Shown here: piece by piece, positions 23,071-34,031 of the stretch
How the letters are laid out: each line of letters begins with the position of its first letter
Position numbering within the stretch: the first letter of the stretch is position 1
DNA from: Gnetum montanum
Lineage: Eukaryota > Streptophyta > Gnetopsida > Gnetales > Gnetaceae
Assembly (NCBI GenBank): GCA_015680685.1
Contig: MNCI01001300.1
Coordinates: forward strand, 153,939-217,938
Length of the DNA: 64,000 bases
Direction: 5' to 3'
Translations under genes and position numbers: made by a program
The notes under the pieces: model-generated
What the model was told of the DNA's origin: nothing
The model's input: the letters and a program-made list of their open reading frames with translations, nothing else
The model's database searches: none

Positions 23071-25728
23071 ATTATAAAAATTAAGGATATTCAAGTGTCC
23101 TACTTAGCAGAGGCCATCACACAGGAATTAGGGTTGTTAGACATTGGAACATAGTTGGTAGAGATATCAACAAAAGGCAATCTTGAGGTAAAAAGGGAGT
23201 GGACCCAGCGATGCTACAGAGTGGACCGCAATGCTACAGGGTGGACCGTAAGAAGTATGGCATGCTCACACTAGTAGAGCAAATTTATTTCAAGATTGTG
23301 GCCATCACCTCAATCCAATAGTGAGGCCAAGTAAGGTGACTACCTTGTCTACTTGAGCATGCATTTCTCTAGGTAGGAAATTTCCCGTTAACCTTCCACA
23401 GCTGATTTATTTGGAGATCAAGAAGCATTTCAAAGTGAACAAAGGTGGAAGAAAGACCCTACCATTTCTGTACCTTATCAAGAAACTTTGCAAGAGGGTA
23501 GGTATTGTTTGCTATTCAAATGACACTCTTAGGCATTCTCTCTTGGCCTCATGGGTAGAAATTATGAAGGATAAAATGCCAACAATCAATTAGGAAGAGG
23601 AGCTGCTACCACCACCACCCAGTCAAGAGACACCATCGGGGGCCTATGCAATCCTAGAGCATCTACAAAAACTTCAAGAGTAACTCTTGAGAGAACAAGA
23701 GCAACAAGTAGGAACAAGTGGGGTAGATATATCTATGTATCAACCAACAATGAGTCACCTTAATGAGGTGGCCTGAACAATTAGCCAGATGAAGAGGGGT
23801 GGTTCTATTTTCTCTACCCAGAGAACATAGTTGTCTTTAAGGTTAGATCCCAATGCTCATGAGGTGACAATGTCATTAGCAACACATCATCTATTCCTAA
23901 AAATCTCTGGGAATGCCACCACTTTCTTGGTGAGGTTGGAGGAAGGTGAAGAGGCAACTGTCTTGGTGAAGCAACACCAAGGGTAGGAGATATCATCAGA
24001 AGTGGTAGTTGATCATGTAGTTAAAGCACTGGATGTACTTATGGCATCTGTACTAGATGTATCTACACTTCAAGATGTGTAGATGTTTGCAGGCACGATT
24101 AGCAAGAAATTTGATGTAGCCTAGCATTAACAACTGCTAGAACGATTGATAGGAACTGGGCAACCAACTCTAGATATCTTTGATCTTTTAAAGAATATCA
24201 CTACAACCCAGTTAAAGCTATTGAATGCAAGGGGCAGATGCATCATTTTGGAGCAGCAACTAGAAATGACCCAAGAGTAATATCAACACTTGGCCATGGA
24301 GGTTGTTGAACTTTGTGCCTACCTTGTAGAATAAGTAATCCTCAGCTCGGCAATGATAAGAGATGAAGCTATCAGACAACTTTAGGAATGATTTCAAAAG
24401 GCTGAGGAGTAAGTAGTAATGGCCATCTTGAAATAGTCCATGGTAGAAGCTAAAACACACTTAATCAAAAAAGACTTGAATCAGATGCATTAAGAAAATG
24501 AAGCATTAACCATGGAAAATCATCGCCTACAAAATGTTGATGCTTAGAGAGATCAAATGCAAGAATTCATTTATCAATAAAAGAAGTAGCTTTCCCGGGT
24601 CAACATTGAACTGAGGAAGTTGGCTATGGAGAACTGTAATTTATCAATGGAGGAGATATGCACCTTCCAAAAAAATTATATCATCAAAATCACCACCTCG
24701 AAGAATGAAGCTCTCAAGTTTGAGAAAGTGAAAAATCACTACAAGGTCCAGGTTGGCTTGTAAAAGGAAATTAATGAAAATGAAATCTAGATGACAAAGG
24801 CTAAAGTAAATGAAGCCCTCTAGCAACTTTAGCAAGGAAGAGAGATGTGGCAGTCCATCTTTGATGGGATTAATGCCTACAACAAGGCAGATATTCACTT
24901 GAAGGAGTTGCAGATCAAAGAAATGACAAAGTATATAGAGTTGGCTAATCTTCATTATGTAAACCTAGAAATGCTAATAGCTGGATGACCATAGTTAGAA
25001 TTGGAGAAATAGGTGGCTGGCATGTATTTGCTATACAAGGCTAAGTTCAAACACCACAAGGACACTAAGCAAAAGCTTGAGATTGCTAATGCTAAACTCA
25101 AAGTCCTTAATGGGTGATTCACATATCAATGATCTATCACTAAGGACATAGCTAGATGGATGAATGACTACTAGAAGTTAAGGAACACAGTGCGAGCATT
25201 CAACATTGAATGTAAACAATTTGCTACTTGGTTCATCAATGTCAAGGAGTTGTTTCCAATGATACTGTGTCCTTGGGATGTGTCTGTTTCAACCCACATT
25301 GGGGAAGTTGTGTGGACGGTGCATGATCCTAGGAGTAAAGAGGAAAAAATGAAAGCACTGCTAGATGCTTTCTACCTCCCACTTGAAGTTGCAATAGTAG
25401 CAGGACAACTACAACCACCTCAACTACTGCCCGTGCGTGAAGCCAGTGAAGGTTTCTTATAGGAACCACCATTGTTTGGGATCATTTGATCTTCTCCAAC
25501 AAGCTTCACATCATCAAGGAACGTGTTGTTCAATTTTTGAAGAGTTGTATCATGGTGTTCAATTTTGTGTCTTGAACACCACCATTTTTTGTAATGTGTT
25601 AATCTATACACTTGGGCACTCCATTTTTTGTTAAGTTAGTCAGAACTTTTTTATTGAAAGCAAAGTTAATCAATAATCCCATACCTTTCCAATTTTGTAA
25701 AAGAACTTGAGGATGAGTTTTCATTCAG

Positions 25729-25739
25729 TTGTTGGGATA
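25729..25739 (+). other. Polypurine tract of A3, weak
   Basis: TTGTTGGGATA abuts the 3' LTR and corresponds to TTGTGGGGGTA of A4. The upstream flank, GAGGATGAGTTTTCATTCA, matches the conserved pre-PPT block of A2, A4 and A6. Confidence 0.6.
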
Positions 25740-26637
25740 TGATGAGTCATCATTGGTTGGTTGCATCGATGAGGCCTTGTTGACGAGGCCTCATTGACAA
25801 GGCCCCATTGATGTAGTGTATGTTTGTCGCCTATAAATACGTGCCTACTAGCCAAATTTATGGGGAGTCCAAATTTTAGTAGTAGTGAAGCTCTTGCATT
25901 TTTTCTATTCAAAAGTTAGAATTTTTTCCCTAAGTGTCCGCAGCAAGAGTCATTGAGTGTATCGATCTTTATTCGAGCATTGTTGTACTTGAGCACAATA
26001 GTGTGTGTGGCAATAAAGATGAGCTTTTTGATAAACCTTGTAGCACTTTGGATTGATTAGCTATTTTATTTATGCATTTAATGTTTTCAATTATTTATTA
26101 AATACTTTCAATTAGTTATAAAATATTTTCTAGTTATTATGTTAATGAGATAATTAAACGAGACAGATTACACACATAAGTATGATCGCTTCAAGCATAA
26201 GACGTATTCACTTGGTAATCCCAGTAGCATTATCACTTGGTACATCTAGTAGCATAGTGTTTGGTTGCCCAGTAGTGGATACATGGGTTTAGGACATGTA
26301 CAGAAAGTGGGAACAGATACATATGTTAGGATTAGTTAAATGATTAGTTAATTAGTAATTTAGATTAGTCAATTAAAACTCCTTTTACCTACATTTCGAA
26401 CATCCAAAATATAAAATATAATATAAAATGATAAAAACTAGATGCCTCAATTACACTTAACCATACCAATGTACATCACAAGTTTAATTGGGAGGACAAT
26501 GATTGACCTTAAGGCTAGATTCACTTCCTAAAGTACTAGTGCATTGGAAATGACGAAGTTCACAGAATTCGACTGAGTCGCATGTGAACGCTTCATGATT
26601 TATATGGTTGGACATAGGGGTACCTCGCCACTCATCA
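25740..26637 (+). repeat. 3' LTR of A3
   Basis: It starts TGATGAGTCATCATTGGTTG and ends CCACTCATCA, followed by CCTAT. The TATA box is at 25832-25839. It is 53 bp longer than the 5' LTR, mainly because of tandem GAGGCCTNNTTGACNAG copies at 25770-25812 and an extra segment near 26272-26296. Confidence 0.9.
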
Positions 26638-26642
26638 CCTAT

Positions 26643-27093
26643 GTTCATCTTCATCAAAACTAGACATTGAAGAGGAAGAGGAAGATGAGGAGTTGGGAAA
26701 ATCACCATGTCTTCTATAGTTCTTCCTTTGGTCCTTTGATATATCTTTTCTAGGTTTTGAGAAGGTCCTAGGCCTTAAGGCCTTTGCTTGTCTAGGACTT
26801 ACTTTATCTCCTCAAGGATTGTCTGCCTTAGGTGATTGTAGTCATTGAGTGTAATCAGGATGATTATGAACATAGAAAACCCTTGTATGAGATTGGTCAC
26901 TTCAATTTTCTTCAATATATATCTCATTAGTTCTTCAATGAATGTTCTCTTCATATGGTGCATTATCGCTTCTATGTGAAATAAATATTATTGTTATTTA
27001 ATGATGCGTACGATATAATATTCCCAAAAGATAAATTGTTAATGCATTTACAGTAATTATGTATGATATAACTAATATAGATAACTAGCACCA
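26643..27093 (-). pseudogene. N-terminal gag part and leader of A2
   Basis: This is the A2 sequence between the A3 insertion and the PBS. It aligns with 21900-22131 of A4 (CCAATGAATT/TCAATGAATG block, GATAACTAGCACCATCC). Close to the insertion the minus strand encodes a Ser run followed by FDEDEH. No intact frame remains. Confidence 0.5.
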
Positions 27094-27111
27094 TCCTTGG
27101 CAACGATACCA
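27094..27111 (-). other. Primer-binding site of A2 (tRNA-Asp type)
   Basis: Minus strand TGGTATCGTTGCCAAGGA has five differences from the tRNA-Asp complement, all transitions. One base separates it from the LTR. Confidence 0.8.
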
Positions 27112-27112
27112 A

Positions 27113-27536
27113 TGATGAGTGGTGGGTATGCCTTATGCCCAACCATTTGAATCACAAGCATTCATGCATGATCCAGTTGAATTTTGTACATAGGAATAGC
27201 TGTGGGATCTAGATCATTATGTCTTGATTGCAGTTTGTTGTCTTCCCACTTGGACTAGTGGTAACCTTCTCATGTATGATTTAGTCCAAAGTGAGGCATA
27301 TGTTAATTGATGTTATTGCGGCCTTATGTTACTCCTAATGATAATAGAGAAACTAATTATTTAATCTAATTAATAATGGAAAGTAAAGTCTAAACTAGCC
27401 TACATGAAATAAGTATCTATTCCTAACCTCTCGTACATGCCTTGGACTTTGTGCAACTACTGTTGGGATTACCAAGCATACCATTACTACGCATACCAAA
27501 CAATAACAGTACTAGGTTACTAAATAATTACAGTTA
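27113..27536 (-). repeat. 5' LTR of A2, truncated
   Basis: It matches 3720-4140 closely and then stops at a sharp border with unrelated sequence. The U3 half, the outer LTR end and the target-site duplication are lost. Confidence 0.8.
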
Positions 27537-27597
27537 TGGCAACTGTGGCAGTGGTGGATGTGCCCAGCTTTGGTGTAGTGGTATGTAGCAAGGTGAC

Positions 27598-27735
27598 GTG
27601 TCATCTATCCAAACAGGCTCATACTATGGCTATCCTTCTTCTCTCAAGATGGACATTCCAAAGGCAAAGGTTGGATTGATAATTGGCAAAGGTGGAAAAA
27701 CTGTTAAGTATCTTCAAGAAATTTTCAAAGTCGTA
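27598..27735 (+). pseudogene. KH-domain exon fragment, FUBP-like
   Basis: The frame reads GSYYGYPSSLKMDIP, then KVGLIIGKGGKTVKYLQ. This is the first half of a KH RNA-binding domain with its GKGG (GXXG) loop, and resembles plant far-upstream-element-binding/KHSRP-like proteins. Similarity stops after YLQ, a plausible exon end, although no clear GT donor follows. No second half of the KH domain is seen nearby. It starts about 60 bp from the broken A2 LTR. It is either the edge of a host gene or a captured gene piece. Confidence 0.6.
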
Positions 27736-27779
27736 GTGTATTGTAATAATATTTTAGATATGTATTTATATGATATAAA

Positions 27780-28546
27780 TTAATTATTTAGCCAAAAATA
27801 TAAAAATAGAAATAAAAAAATATAGTTATTTTACAAGAAAAAGGGGATAAGTGTTAATTATAATTTTTTAATATCTATGGTAGTTATAACTAACTACCAT
27901 GGTGGTTGTAACTTTCCTTAGTGGTTATAATCAAAATTTGATTTTCCATGATGTTGTAACCACCAAACAGGACACTTGTCAACTATAGCTTCTTAATCTC
28001 CATAGTGGTTGTAACTACCAGACACTTGTCAAGTATAGCATTTAACTCTATGGTGGTTATAACTAACCCCCATAATGTTTGTAACCCACATCAACTTTCC
28101 ATGATAATTGTAACTACTCTAAAGTCACTATAAAAGGGCTTTAGGAGTAGAATGGAGGGGAGGATTGGGGAAAGCAACTTGAAAGAATATTAAAGATTTC
28201 TTTTAAAGCATGGCTTGCTAAAGACATCAATTTAGTTACTTTATTTTAATCCTGTGAGCTCATTTCTTTCCATTTTTTTTAGTTACTTAGCTAATGGTTT
28301 AGATTGTATCATGCTTGGCATTTAATTTTAGGATTTTTCTAGATTGCCTTTATAGCTCTATTTTTGCACAATATGAGGCTTCTATTAAGGTTTTCCAAAT
28401 AAGAGCTTATGTTGTATTAGAAAAGCATCTTAAACAATTTAATAGTAATGTCTTATAGAAATTACCTATTTGAGTTTAAGGAATTTAGAAAATCTTTGAT
28501 ACTTTGAGATGATTGAAATAACTTCTTTATTTTTAAAGTTTATTGC
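27780..28546. other. Non-coding stretch with degenerate repeats and a TATA-like site
   Basis: From about 27870 to 28110 a loose array of TGGTNGTAACTA/TGGTTATAACTA words repeats. A TATAAAAGGG at 28131-28140 could be a promoter, possibly of an old LTR whose borders I cannot define. Nothing else is recognisable. Confidence 0.45.
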
Positions 28547-29424
28547 TGATGAAACACGTTTTTTCATTAGCTACGACGTCGGGTATCTAACATCAAGGTC
28601 AGGATGCAATGTTAGGTATTTGACATTGGATCCAAGATGCAATGTTGGATATCTGATGTCATGAGATATAGGTTGGCCTATAAATATAGTGTTTGGGCTC
28701 ACGATTTAAAGTTAGTTTTCAAATAGTTTTACATTAGTTTTTGATAGTTTTGTTAATAGAGTAGTTGAACTCTTGCAATTTTATTTTGTAATCTTACAAA
28801 ACAGCTAGTAAGTACCCACAGAGTGGATCTGAGTAAGTTGTATGAAGTCTTATTCAAGTGGTAATGTACCTAGACATATTCCATGAATGACAATGAGATC
28901 AAGATTAATACTTATTCATTGTAGCACTTTAACTTAGATTAGATTTACTTTCTATGCAATTTACTTTTCATGTACTTAGTTAATATTTACATTTTAATGC
29001 ATGTTAATTAATTAGCACATAAGTATGATTGCTTCGAGCATGTGTATGAATCTTGGTAATCCTAGCAACGCTTAACGTTTGGTAATCAAGTAGTGCTACA
29101 TGTGTTCAGGATGTGCAAGGGAAGTGGGATCAGATGCTTATGTTAGATTAGTTGATTATTAATTAGTAATTAGATTAGTTGAATTGATTATAAATTGAGT
29201 TTCAACCTATTGTTAATCATAGAACAATAAAATATAAAATAATAAAAATGGACTAAACCATACGTGACAAAGCTACCACTAGTCCAAGTGGGAAGACAGT
29301 GAATTGTGATAAAGGCATAACAATCTAGATGCCCGAACTAGTTCCATCCATGGAATTCAACTGGATCATGTGTGAACACTTGTGATTTGTGTGGTTGGGT
29401 GTAGGGGTACCTTGCTGCTCATCA
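28547..29424 (+). repeat. A5: solo family-A LTR
   Basis: It starts TGATGAAACACG and ends GCTGCTCATCA, with ATTGC on both sides (28542-28546 and 29425-29429). The TATA box is at 28679-28686 and the R/U5 section matches A3 (CACATAAGTATGATTGCTTC, 29020-29039). Neither PBS nor PPT flanks it, so LTR-LTR recombination removed the interior. Confidence 0.9.
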
Positions 29425-29429
29425 ATTGC

Positions 29430-30405
29430 CTTAGTATTTGAATCTTGAAATTGTTAAATTTTTCTCAAAGTTCTATTGTTTGTAATTCTTAACCAATATT
29501 AAATAGCCAAATAGAAGCTTGTACTTTGTCATTTACAAAGCATTTTGGTAATTAAATAAGAGTGTCTTTTATGAAATTTCTTATTGAGCTTAGAAGGTTC
29601 AGATGATTTGTAATATATTGAATTGGAATAGCTTTATTATGAAGTGTTTTCTCATGTTAATTTATCTTGCTTAAATGTTTGAGATTCCATACAAATTTTC
29701 TTTCTTTTCTTTTCTCTTTCTAAAAACCATTGAATCTTTCTCTATTTTTAGTTTTCTTGTGGAATTTTCTCTTTGGGAAAAATTAGGAGTAGATTGGCAG
29801 AATTGTGCTCAAACATTTTTTGTGAAATTTTATTTATTATAAGTAATGTAGTATAGGGGCTATATAGACGAAGTGATTTGACAAAATAGGAACCTTTAAC
29901 AACTCATAGTATTCAACAAAGTTAGTTGAAGTTCTTTTATGATAGCCAATTATAGTTTCATACACAACATAATTGTTTCAACATTCACAACAACAAACAC
30001 ATGCTCACGTTTAGTTTGTTTCATAACCACTGAGTCTATTTGGAGGAGTGTTGCCAGAGACTAGCAAGCACCTAAACCCTGTTTGAAGAACACCTTCGTT
30101 TTTCATAACCCCAAGTACGAGACCAAAGGCCCACTGTTGGTAGTCTCAAAATATCACCAACAACTACATCTTATCATCATCTAAAGATTGTAGCTATACT
30201 GGAGCTCTCCTTGGTCAAAGCTTCATTCAACAATGAGATGAAGTTGGTGGAGTTGGTTGTGATGGTACCTACTACAAAGATGAGGAAGGATCCTTCCTTT
30301 GATAGGTGATGGGATCAACTAGCATCCATTGGGATGAGGTTCCAAAGATACTCTCTATGGCCTATTACTTAAAAGTCCTAGGAACATAATCTTGATGATG
30401 AAGAC
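29430..30405. other. Unassigned stretch
   Basis: AT-rich to 29900, then mixed composition. Short frames around 30200-30330 (plus strand, FNNEMKLVELVVM type) look coding-like but have no recognisable family. No LTR end, PBS or RNA gene was found. Confidence 0.4.
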
Positions 30406-31727
30406 TCAGCCTCGGTTCCATGGGATCCAGATGCTCCCTTGGACATGTGCTGGTGGTACAATAAGCTCTTCTAAATTTGACTCATTGCTTGAGTCATGGA
30501 CATGAGAAGGCTCAGTTGTTGCTAAATGCCTCAGTGGAATAGGAATGTCCTCCTCACTATTTGAAATAGGAGGAGTGGTAATCTCCTTAAATTGGTGTCC
30601 ATCAAAAGGAAGGGGTACGCCTGTTGCATCCATTCTCTTACGAAGGTAAGAGAGATTGTTGCTAATCATCCTAAAGGTACAAGAAAAAGGCCTAAGAATC
30701 TTCTTTAAAGAAGATCTCATTTAGTTGCCAACTAATCTAGATCTCCTCAACTATGGAGAGGCCTTGGAAGGGGATGCTGATTGCTTATTCTTTGGTTGAG
30801 GTGGCCTAGTGCTAGGTCCTGCTTTAGCTGCATGAGTGAAGCTCCTCTTTGCTGCATACTCATTGATGATACTCTTGTCTTTAAGAAAAGGCATGTAAAG
30901 AACCATTATACTCATTTTTTGAATCAATAAGCTATATAGAGTGGGTGTCCAAGGATTCTCTTCCTAGTGAATAGTCCTAACATATCATGACAGAGAGTGA
31001 AGCCCAAGTCTAGAAATTGTCATGTAAGGAGGTAGTACAAAATAAATAACTGGGAAGGTAGCAAATAGTTATAGCTTCCTCCTTTGACAATGATATTATA
31101 TAACACAATGAGGGACAAGATGGAAGCATCAAGAGACATTTGATTTCTATAAACTTTGCCATCACTTAGAGACACAATCTCTCCTATAAAAGCATGGCAA
31201 AATTCATCATGTGAAATGGGAACTACACCATTTGTGAAAATGTCACTCATAGAATTAATGGTTACTTGAAACACATCAACACTTGAAATACCAAGAAGTG
31301 CATTTACAACTTGAGGAGAAACATCTATCAACAAAGCCCCAACCATATTTGTAAACATCTCAATAGATGCATTTGTAATGAAAATATTACAATAAAATTC
31401 TCTAATGAGAATTTCAGGCACAACATAATCCATGGAGATAAATGAAATCCAATTTAAAATTTGAAAGAAGTTAATCAATTCCTTTTGCCTACACTATGTA
31501 AAGGAAAGGAAATACTCTAAAATAATAGAAATGATTTGAGTTACCTCAAATTGTTGCTGAGCACTATAAGAGCAAAACTAGGGTTTGTAGTTGTTGTTAG
31601 CACTTGTAGAATCTCCCCTTGCCTTCTTGCTCTTTCTAGGCAATGGTCTAGATCTCCCAACCTTCTTGTGCACCATGGATTGAGAGAAGGAAGCACTGGG
31701 TGTAGTTTTGGATGAAGCCCTGTTCAT
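30406..31727 (-). pseudogene. Retroelement-associated reading frame, 'putative plant transposon protein' type
   Basis: The start is taken at Met 31727 (MNRASSKTTPSASFSQS, a basic Ser-rich head with RSRPLPRKSKKARG). The clean section 31478-31020 (152 codons) contains LIREFYCNIFITNASIEMF, then VSPQVVNALLGIS and SHDEFCHAFIGE. This resembles the VReFYanl...vsp..iN.lLgi pattern of proteins carried by plant LTR elements. The distal part (30720-30406) is polar and low in complexity. It has a few stops and frameshifts. It is not part of family A by sequence, although a related domain occurs in the A aORFs. The function is unknown. Confidence 0.55.
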
Positions 31728-31796
31728 CTCCTTGAAGCTTTGTTCATCTTCCTTGGGTCATCTTATGCTTAAATGAAGGAAAATGAGGATTTGGAT

Positions 31797-32060
31797 TTAA
31801 ATAGTGATGCTCAAATGAGGGTTTCTAATGAAAGAAAAGATGTCTCTTTGGAACGAAAGACATCTCGTTTGTGGCTAAAAATTGAATGAAGACATCTTGT
31901 TTGAAAAGAAGACATCTTGGTTGTGTTGGGAAAGAAAATAGGAAGATGTCTCATTTTTATAGTAGACATCTTGTTTTTAGAGAAGACGTCTCCTTGTAGA
32001 CGTCTCTTCTTAGCAAAAATGGTTCTGATAGGATAAGGCTCAGGGTTGGCTGCCAAGGAT
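31797..32060. repeat. Degenerate AGACATCTC/GAGATGTCT array
   Basis: At least nine copies of AGACATCTN or its complement lie in both orientations between 31828 and 32010. A TATTTAAAT at 31797-31805 (minus-strand sense toward the 31727 frame) lies just downstream. A similar array occurs in the LTR at 34690-34910. Confidence 0.65.
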
Positions 32061-32299
32061 TATAGTCTTAAAAGGTACTTACAATGAATTACTTACCTTG
32101 AATTATCTTTCTTGCTGAAGTGAATAAAGATGCCTAGCAAGCTTGAGAATGAGATCCCTCTTTTGAGATTTTTCTTCTTAAACAAACTTCATTGATATTC
32201 AACACTTGGATCCCTTTCATGAAATAGTTAGAGAGAGTTTTCTCACCTTCCTTCCTTGTGATTCTCCATTCTTTCTTAGCCCCCTTTTACTTTTGAGTT
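32061..32299. other. Spacer with no gene seen
   Basis: Boundary zone between the AGACATCTC array and the Copia-type gag. I could not place a 3' LTR for the Copia element here. Confidence 0.4.
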
Positions 32300-33960
32300 G
32301 TCCAATTCTTCCTAGGATTTTGCATGGTTTCCTTTCTTGGTGCATTTTTGGTAAGAATAAGGAGTCTTATGGTATGACCGTATATTCATATGATAAAACT
32401 TTAAATTGCGCTCCCATTGCTTATGCCTAAATTTATGACAATAATAACATCTCACCTTCCTATAGAAGTTGAAGTGATCATACCCTAGAGCTGCTCTTGG
32501 TTGAGATGTAGTGCCTATTGATTCTTCATTCTTTGGAGTAGCCTTTGGTTGAGATGGAGTTGATGTAGATGATTTGTCTTATGTATAGAATCCTAGTTTG
32601 CTTTTGTCTTGTGGACTTCTTCCTTGTCTAAGAATCATTCAAAGAGATTCTTTTTCCTTCACCAACCTTTCTTTTGTAAGTTTGACACCTATAATTTCTT
32701 CTTTAGCCTACTCATGAGACAAGGTTAATTTTTCATTCTTAGCTCTTAGGTCTAAGAGTTCTATTGTAAGATTAGAAATTTTTATATTCAATAAAGAAAT
32801 TTCTTGATCCTTTGTTTTAACTTTCTTATTCAAATTTGTGCAAAGATTTTGAAAAGATAAAAGGTCATTGCACAATAGTTCATACCTTTCTTCTTTAGTC
32901 TTAAATTAATCACCCAAGATGCTGGTATCATTATTTGTGAGAGCCATATAGATGAGGTGTGAATTTTTTCACATCATCCTTCACCTCTTACTCACTTTTC
33001 TTTTCATCATCCCAACTTGTATAGAAGTTGGTGATCTCCTCATCATTTCTGTCCCTTCGTTGTAACCTACCATTACTAGGACATTTGAAGGCCACATGGC
33101 CTCTTCCACCACATATCCAACATTCCATTGAAGAGGAATCAAAATTAGAATTTGAAAAGGTTTTACTCATTTCCTTACCTCTAAATTAATTAGATCCTTG
33201 TTGATTGAAGTTCTTACCTCTCCTTGCCATAAGTCTTTGTAGCCTTCTTGAGAGAAGAGCTATCTCCTCTTCATTGTGCATATCTTGTTAAGTAGGTTCC
33301 TTTTCTTTGGAGGCTAATTTTAGGGCTATGGGTTTTTCTTGAATAGCCCCTTCACTTATGAGGTTCATTTCATAAGCAATAAGAGCACATTGAAGCTTTT
33401 CAAATTTCAAAATAGAAAAGTCTCTAATCTCCTCCATGGCTATGACCTTTGGTCTAAATTCTAGTTGAAAAGGTTTAATCATTTTTATGATGACATTACT
33501 TTTGGGTAAATATGTACTAGTACCTTTAATAGCCACAACAAGATCATTTTCTCTAGAGAAATAATCTTGTATTTTCTCACCTTCTTTCATTTTGAGGTTA
33601 TTGTACTTACTTTTTCAAACTAAGAGTTTAGATTGCTTAACTATTGAAGTTCCCTCATAAGTAGCCTCTAAATTTATCCAAATTTCTTTGGCTATTTTAC
33701 ATCTAGCTGCTCTATTAAATTTCGATTTATTTAGTGCATAATACAAACAATTTTTTGCTTTTGAATATAACATGAACTTATCTTTTTCTTCTTGCGTTCA
33801 TTTGCTTCAGAGCTTGATGGCTTTTGTCGTGCTATGAATGGATGGAGTGTAGCCTTTGAGGATGAACTCCCATACTTCAAACTCCATGGACTTGAAGAAG
33901 CCTTGCATCCTTGCCTTCCAATAGGCAAAGTCGAACCCATTGAACATTATTAACTTTGAG
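32300..33960 (-). pseudogene. Copia-type gag (UBN2 family), degraded
   Basis: From the minus strand at about 33942: MFNGFDFAYWKARMQGFF with MEFEVWEFILKGY, the usual Copia gag N-terminus (FxGxnFxxWKxxMxxfL). Then ARCKIAKEIWINLEATYEGT and MKEGEKIQDYFSR (33590-33550), KPFQLEFRPKVIA and LQCALIAYEMNLIS. The first zinc knuckle is CWICGGRGHVAFKC (about 33115), pattern CX2CX4HX4C. A coiled-coil stretch (RYELLCNDLLSFQNL...) follows, then a second knuckle CYYCHKFRHKQWE with its last Cys lost. It is broken by several stops. No protease, integrase or RT follows, so the element was non-autonomous or has lost pol. Confidence 0.8.
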
Positions 33961-34016
33961 TAAGTTGTCTCCTCCGTAGTTCATTCTTTGAATTGATATA
34001 GAACAAAGGAGTACCA

Positions 34017-34029
34017 GGCTTCGATACCA
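34017..34029 (-). other. Primer-binding site of the Copia-type element (initiator tRNA-Met type)
   Basis: Minus strand TGGTATCGAAGCC matches TGGTATCAGAGCC at 11 of 13 bases, two bases from the LTR. Confidence 0.75.
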
Positions 34030-34031
34030 CT

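Larger units (their letters stand above)
16556..25462 (+). pseudogene. aORF of A3: long coiled-coil 3' reading frame, split by A4
   Basis: The frame starts MAPKQKCLQ at 16556, is cut at 17013 by A4, resumes at 23071 and ends at 25462, giving about 948 codons. Near 23411-23590 KTLPFLYLIKKLCKR matches the LTLPFPCLIKNLYK block of A2, a plant-transposon-protein-like domain. From about 24200 to 25130 it is strongly helical and charged (NEALKFEKVKNHYKVQV, KADIHLKELQIKEMTKYIEL, KQKLEIANAKLKVL), predicted coiled coil. The C-terminus (25190-25462) is the best preserved: VKELFPMILCPWDVSVSTHI, then VHDPRSKEEKMKALLDAF. No membrane anchor is seen. It is broken by frameshifts and TAG/TGA stops. The role is unknown; a structural partner of gag or an additional ORF are possibilities. 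Confidence 0.65.
11359..26637 (+). mobile_element. A3: full-length pol-bearing family-A (Athila-like) element, interrupted by A4
   Basis: Both LTRs (11359-12203, 25740-26637), the PBS, the PPT and the TSD CCTAT are present, so the borders are firm. Without A4 the element is about 9.2 kb. The order is leader frame, RT, RNase H, integrase, spacer, aORF. RT carries FMDDFS rather than the Tat-type YVDD and the PBS is tRNA-Asp; together these suggest the Athila side of Ty3/gypsy. I find no gag or protease, although the stretch between PBS and RT is uninterrupted. It sits in the gag gene of A2. Confidence 0.9.
3720..27536 (-). mobile_element. A2: gag-bearing, pol-less family-A element, interrupted by A3
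   Basis: The 3' LTR is 3720-4601 and the truncated 5' LTR is 27113-27536; the two agree closely over about 420 bp. Without the A3 insertion (11359-26637 plus one TSD copy) A2 is about 8.5 kb. In element order it has the 5' LTR, PBS, gag, a long non-coding stretch, the aORF, PPT and 3' LTR. No protease, RT, RNase H or integrase motif is seen in any frame, so A2 looks non-autonomous. A4 is a shorter collinear relative. Confidence 0.8.

Noticed and set aside
25740-29424. Pairing the A3 3' LTR with the A5 LTR as one element
   Set aside because: Each has its own perfect TSD (CCTAT and ATTGC) and no PBS/PPT arrangement joins them.
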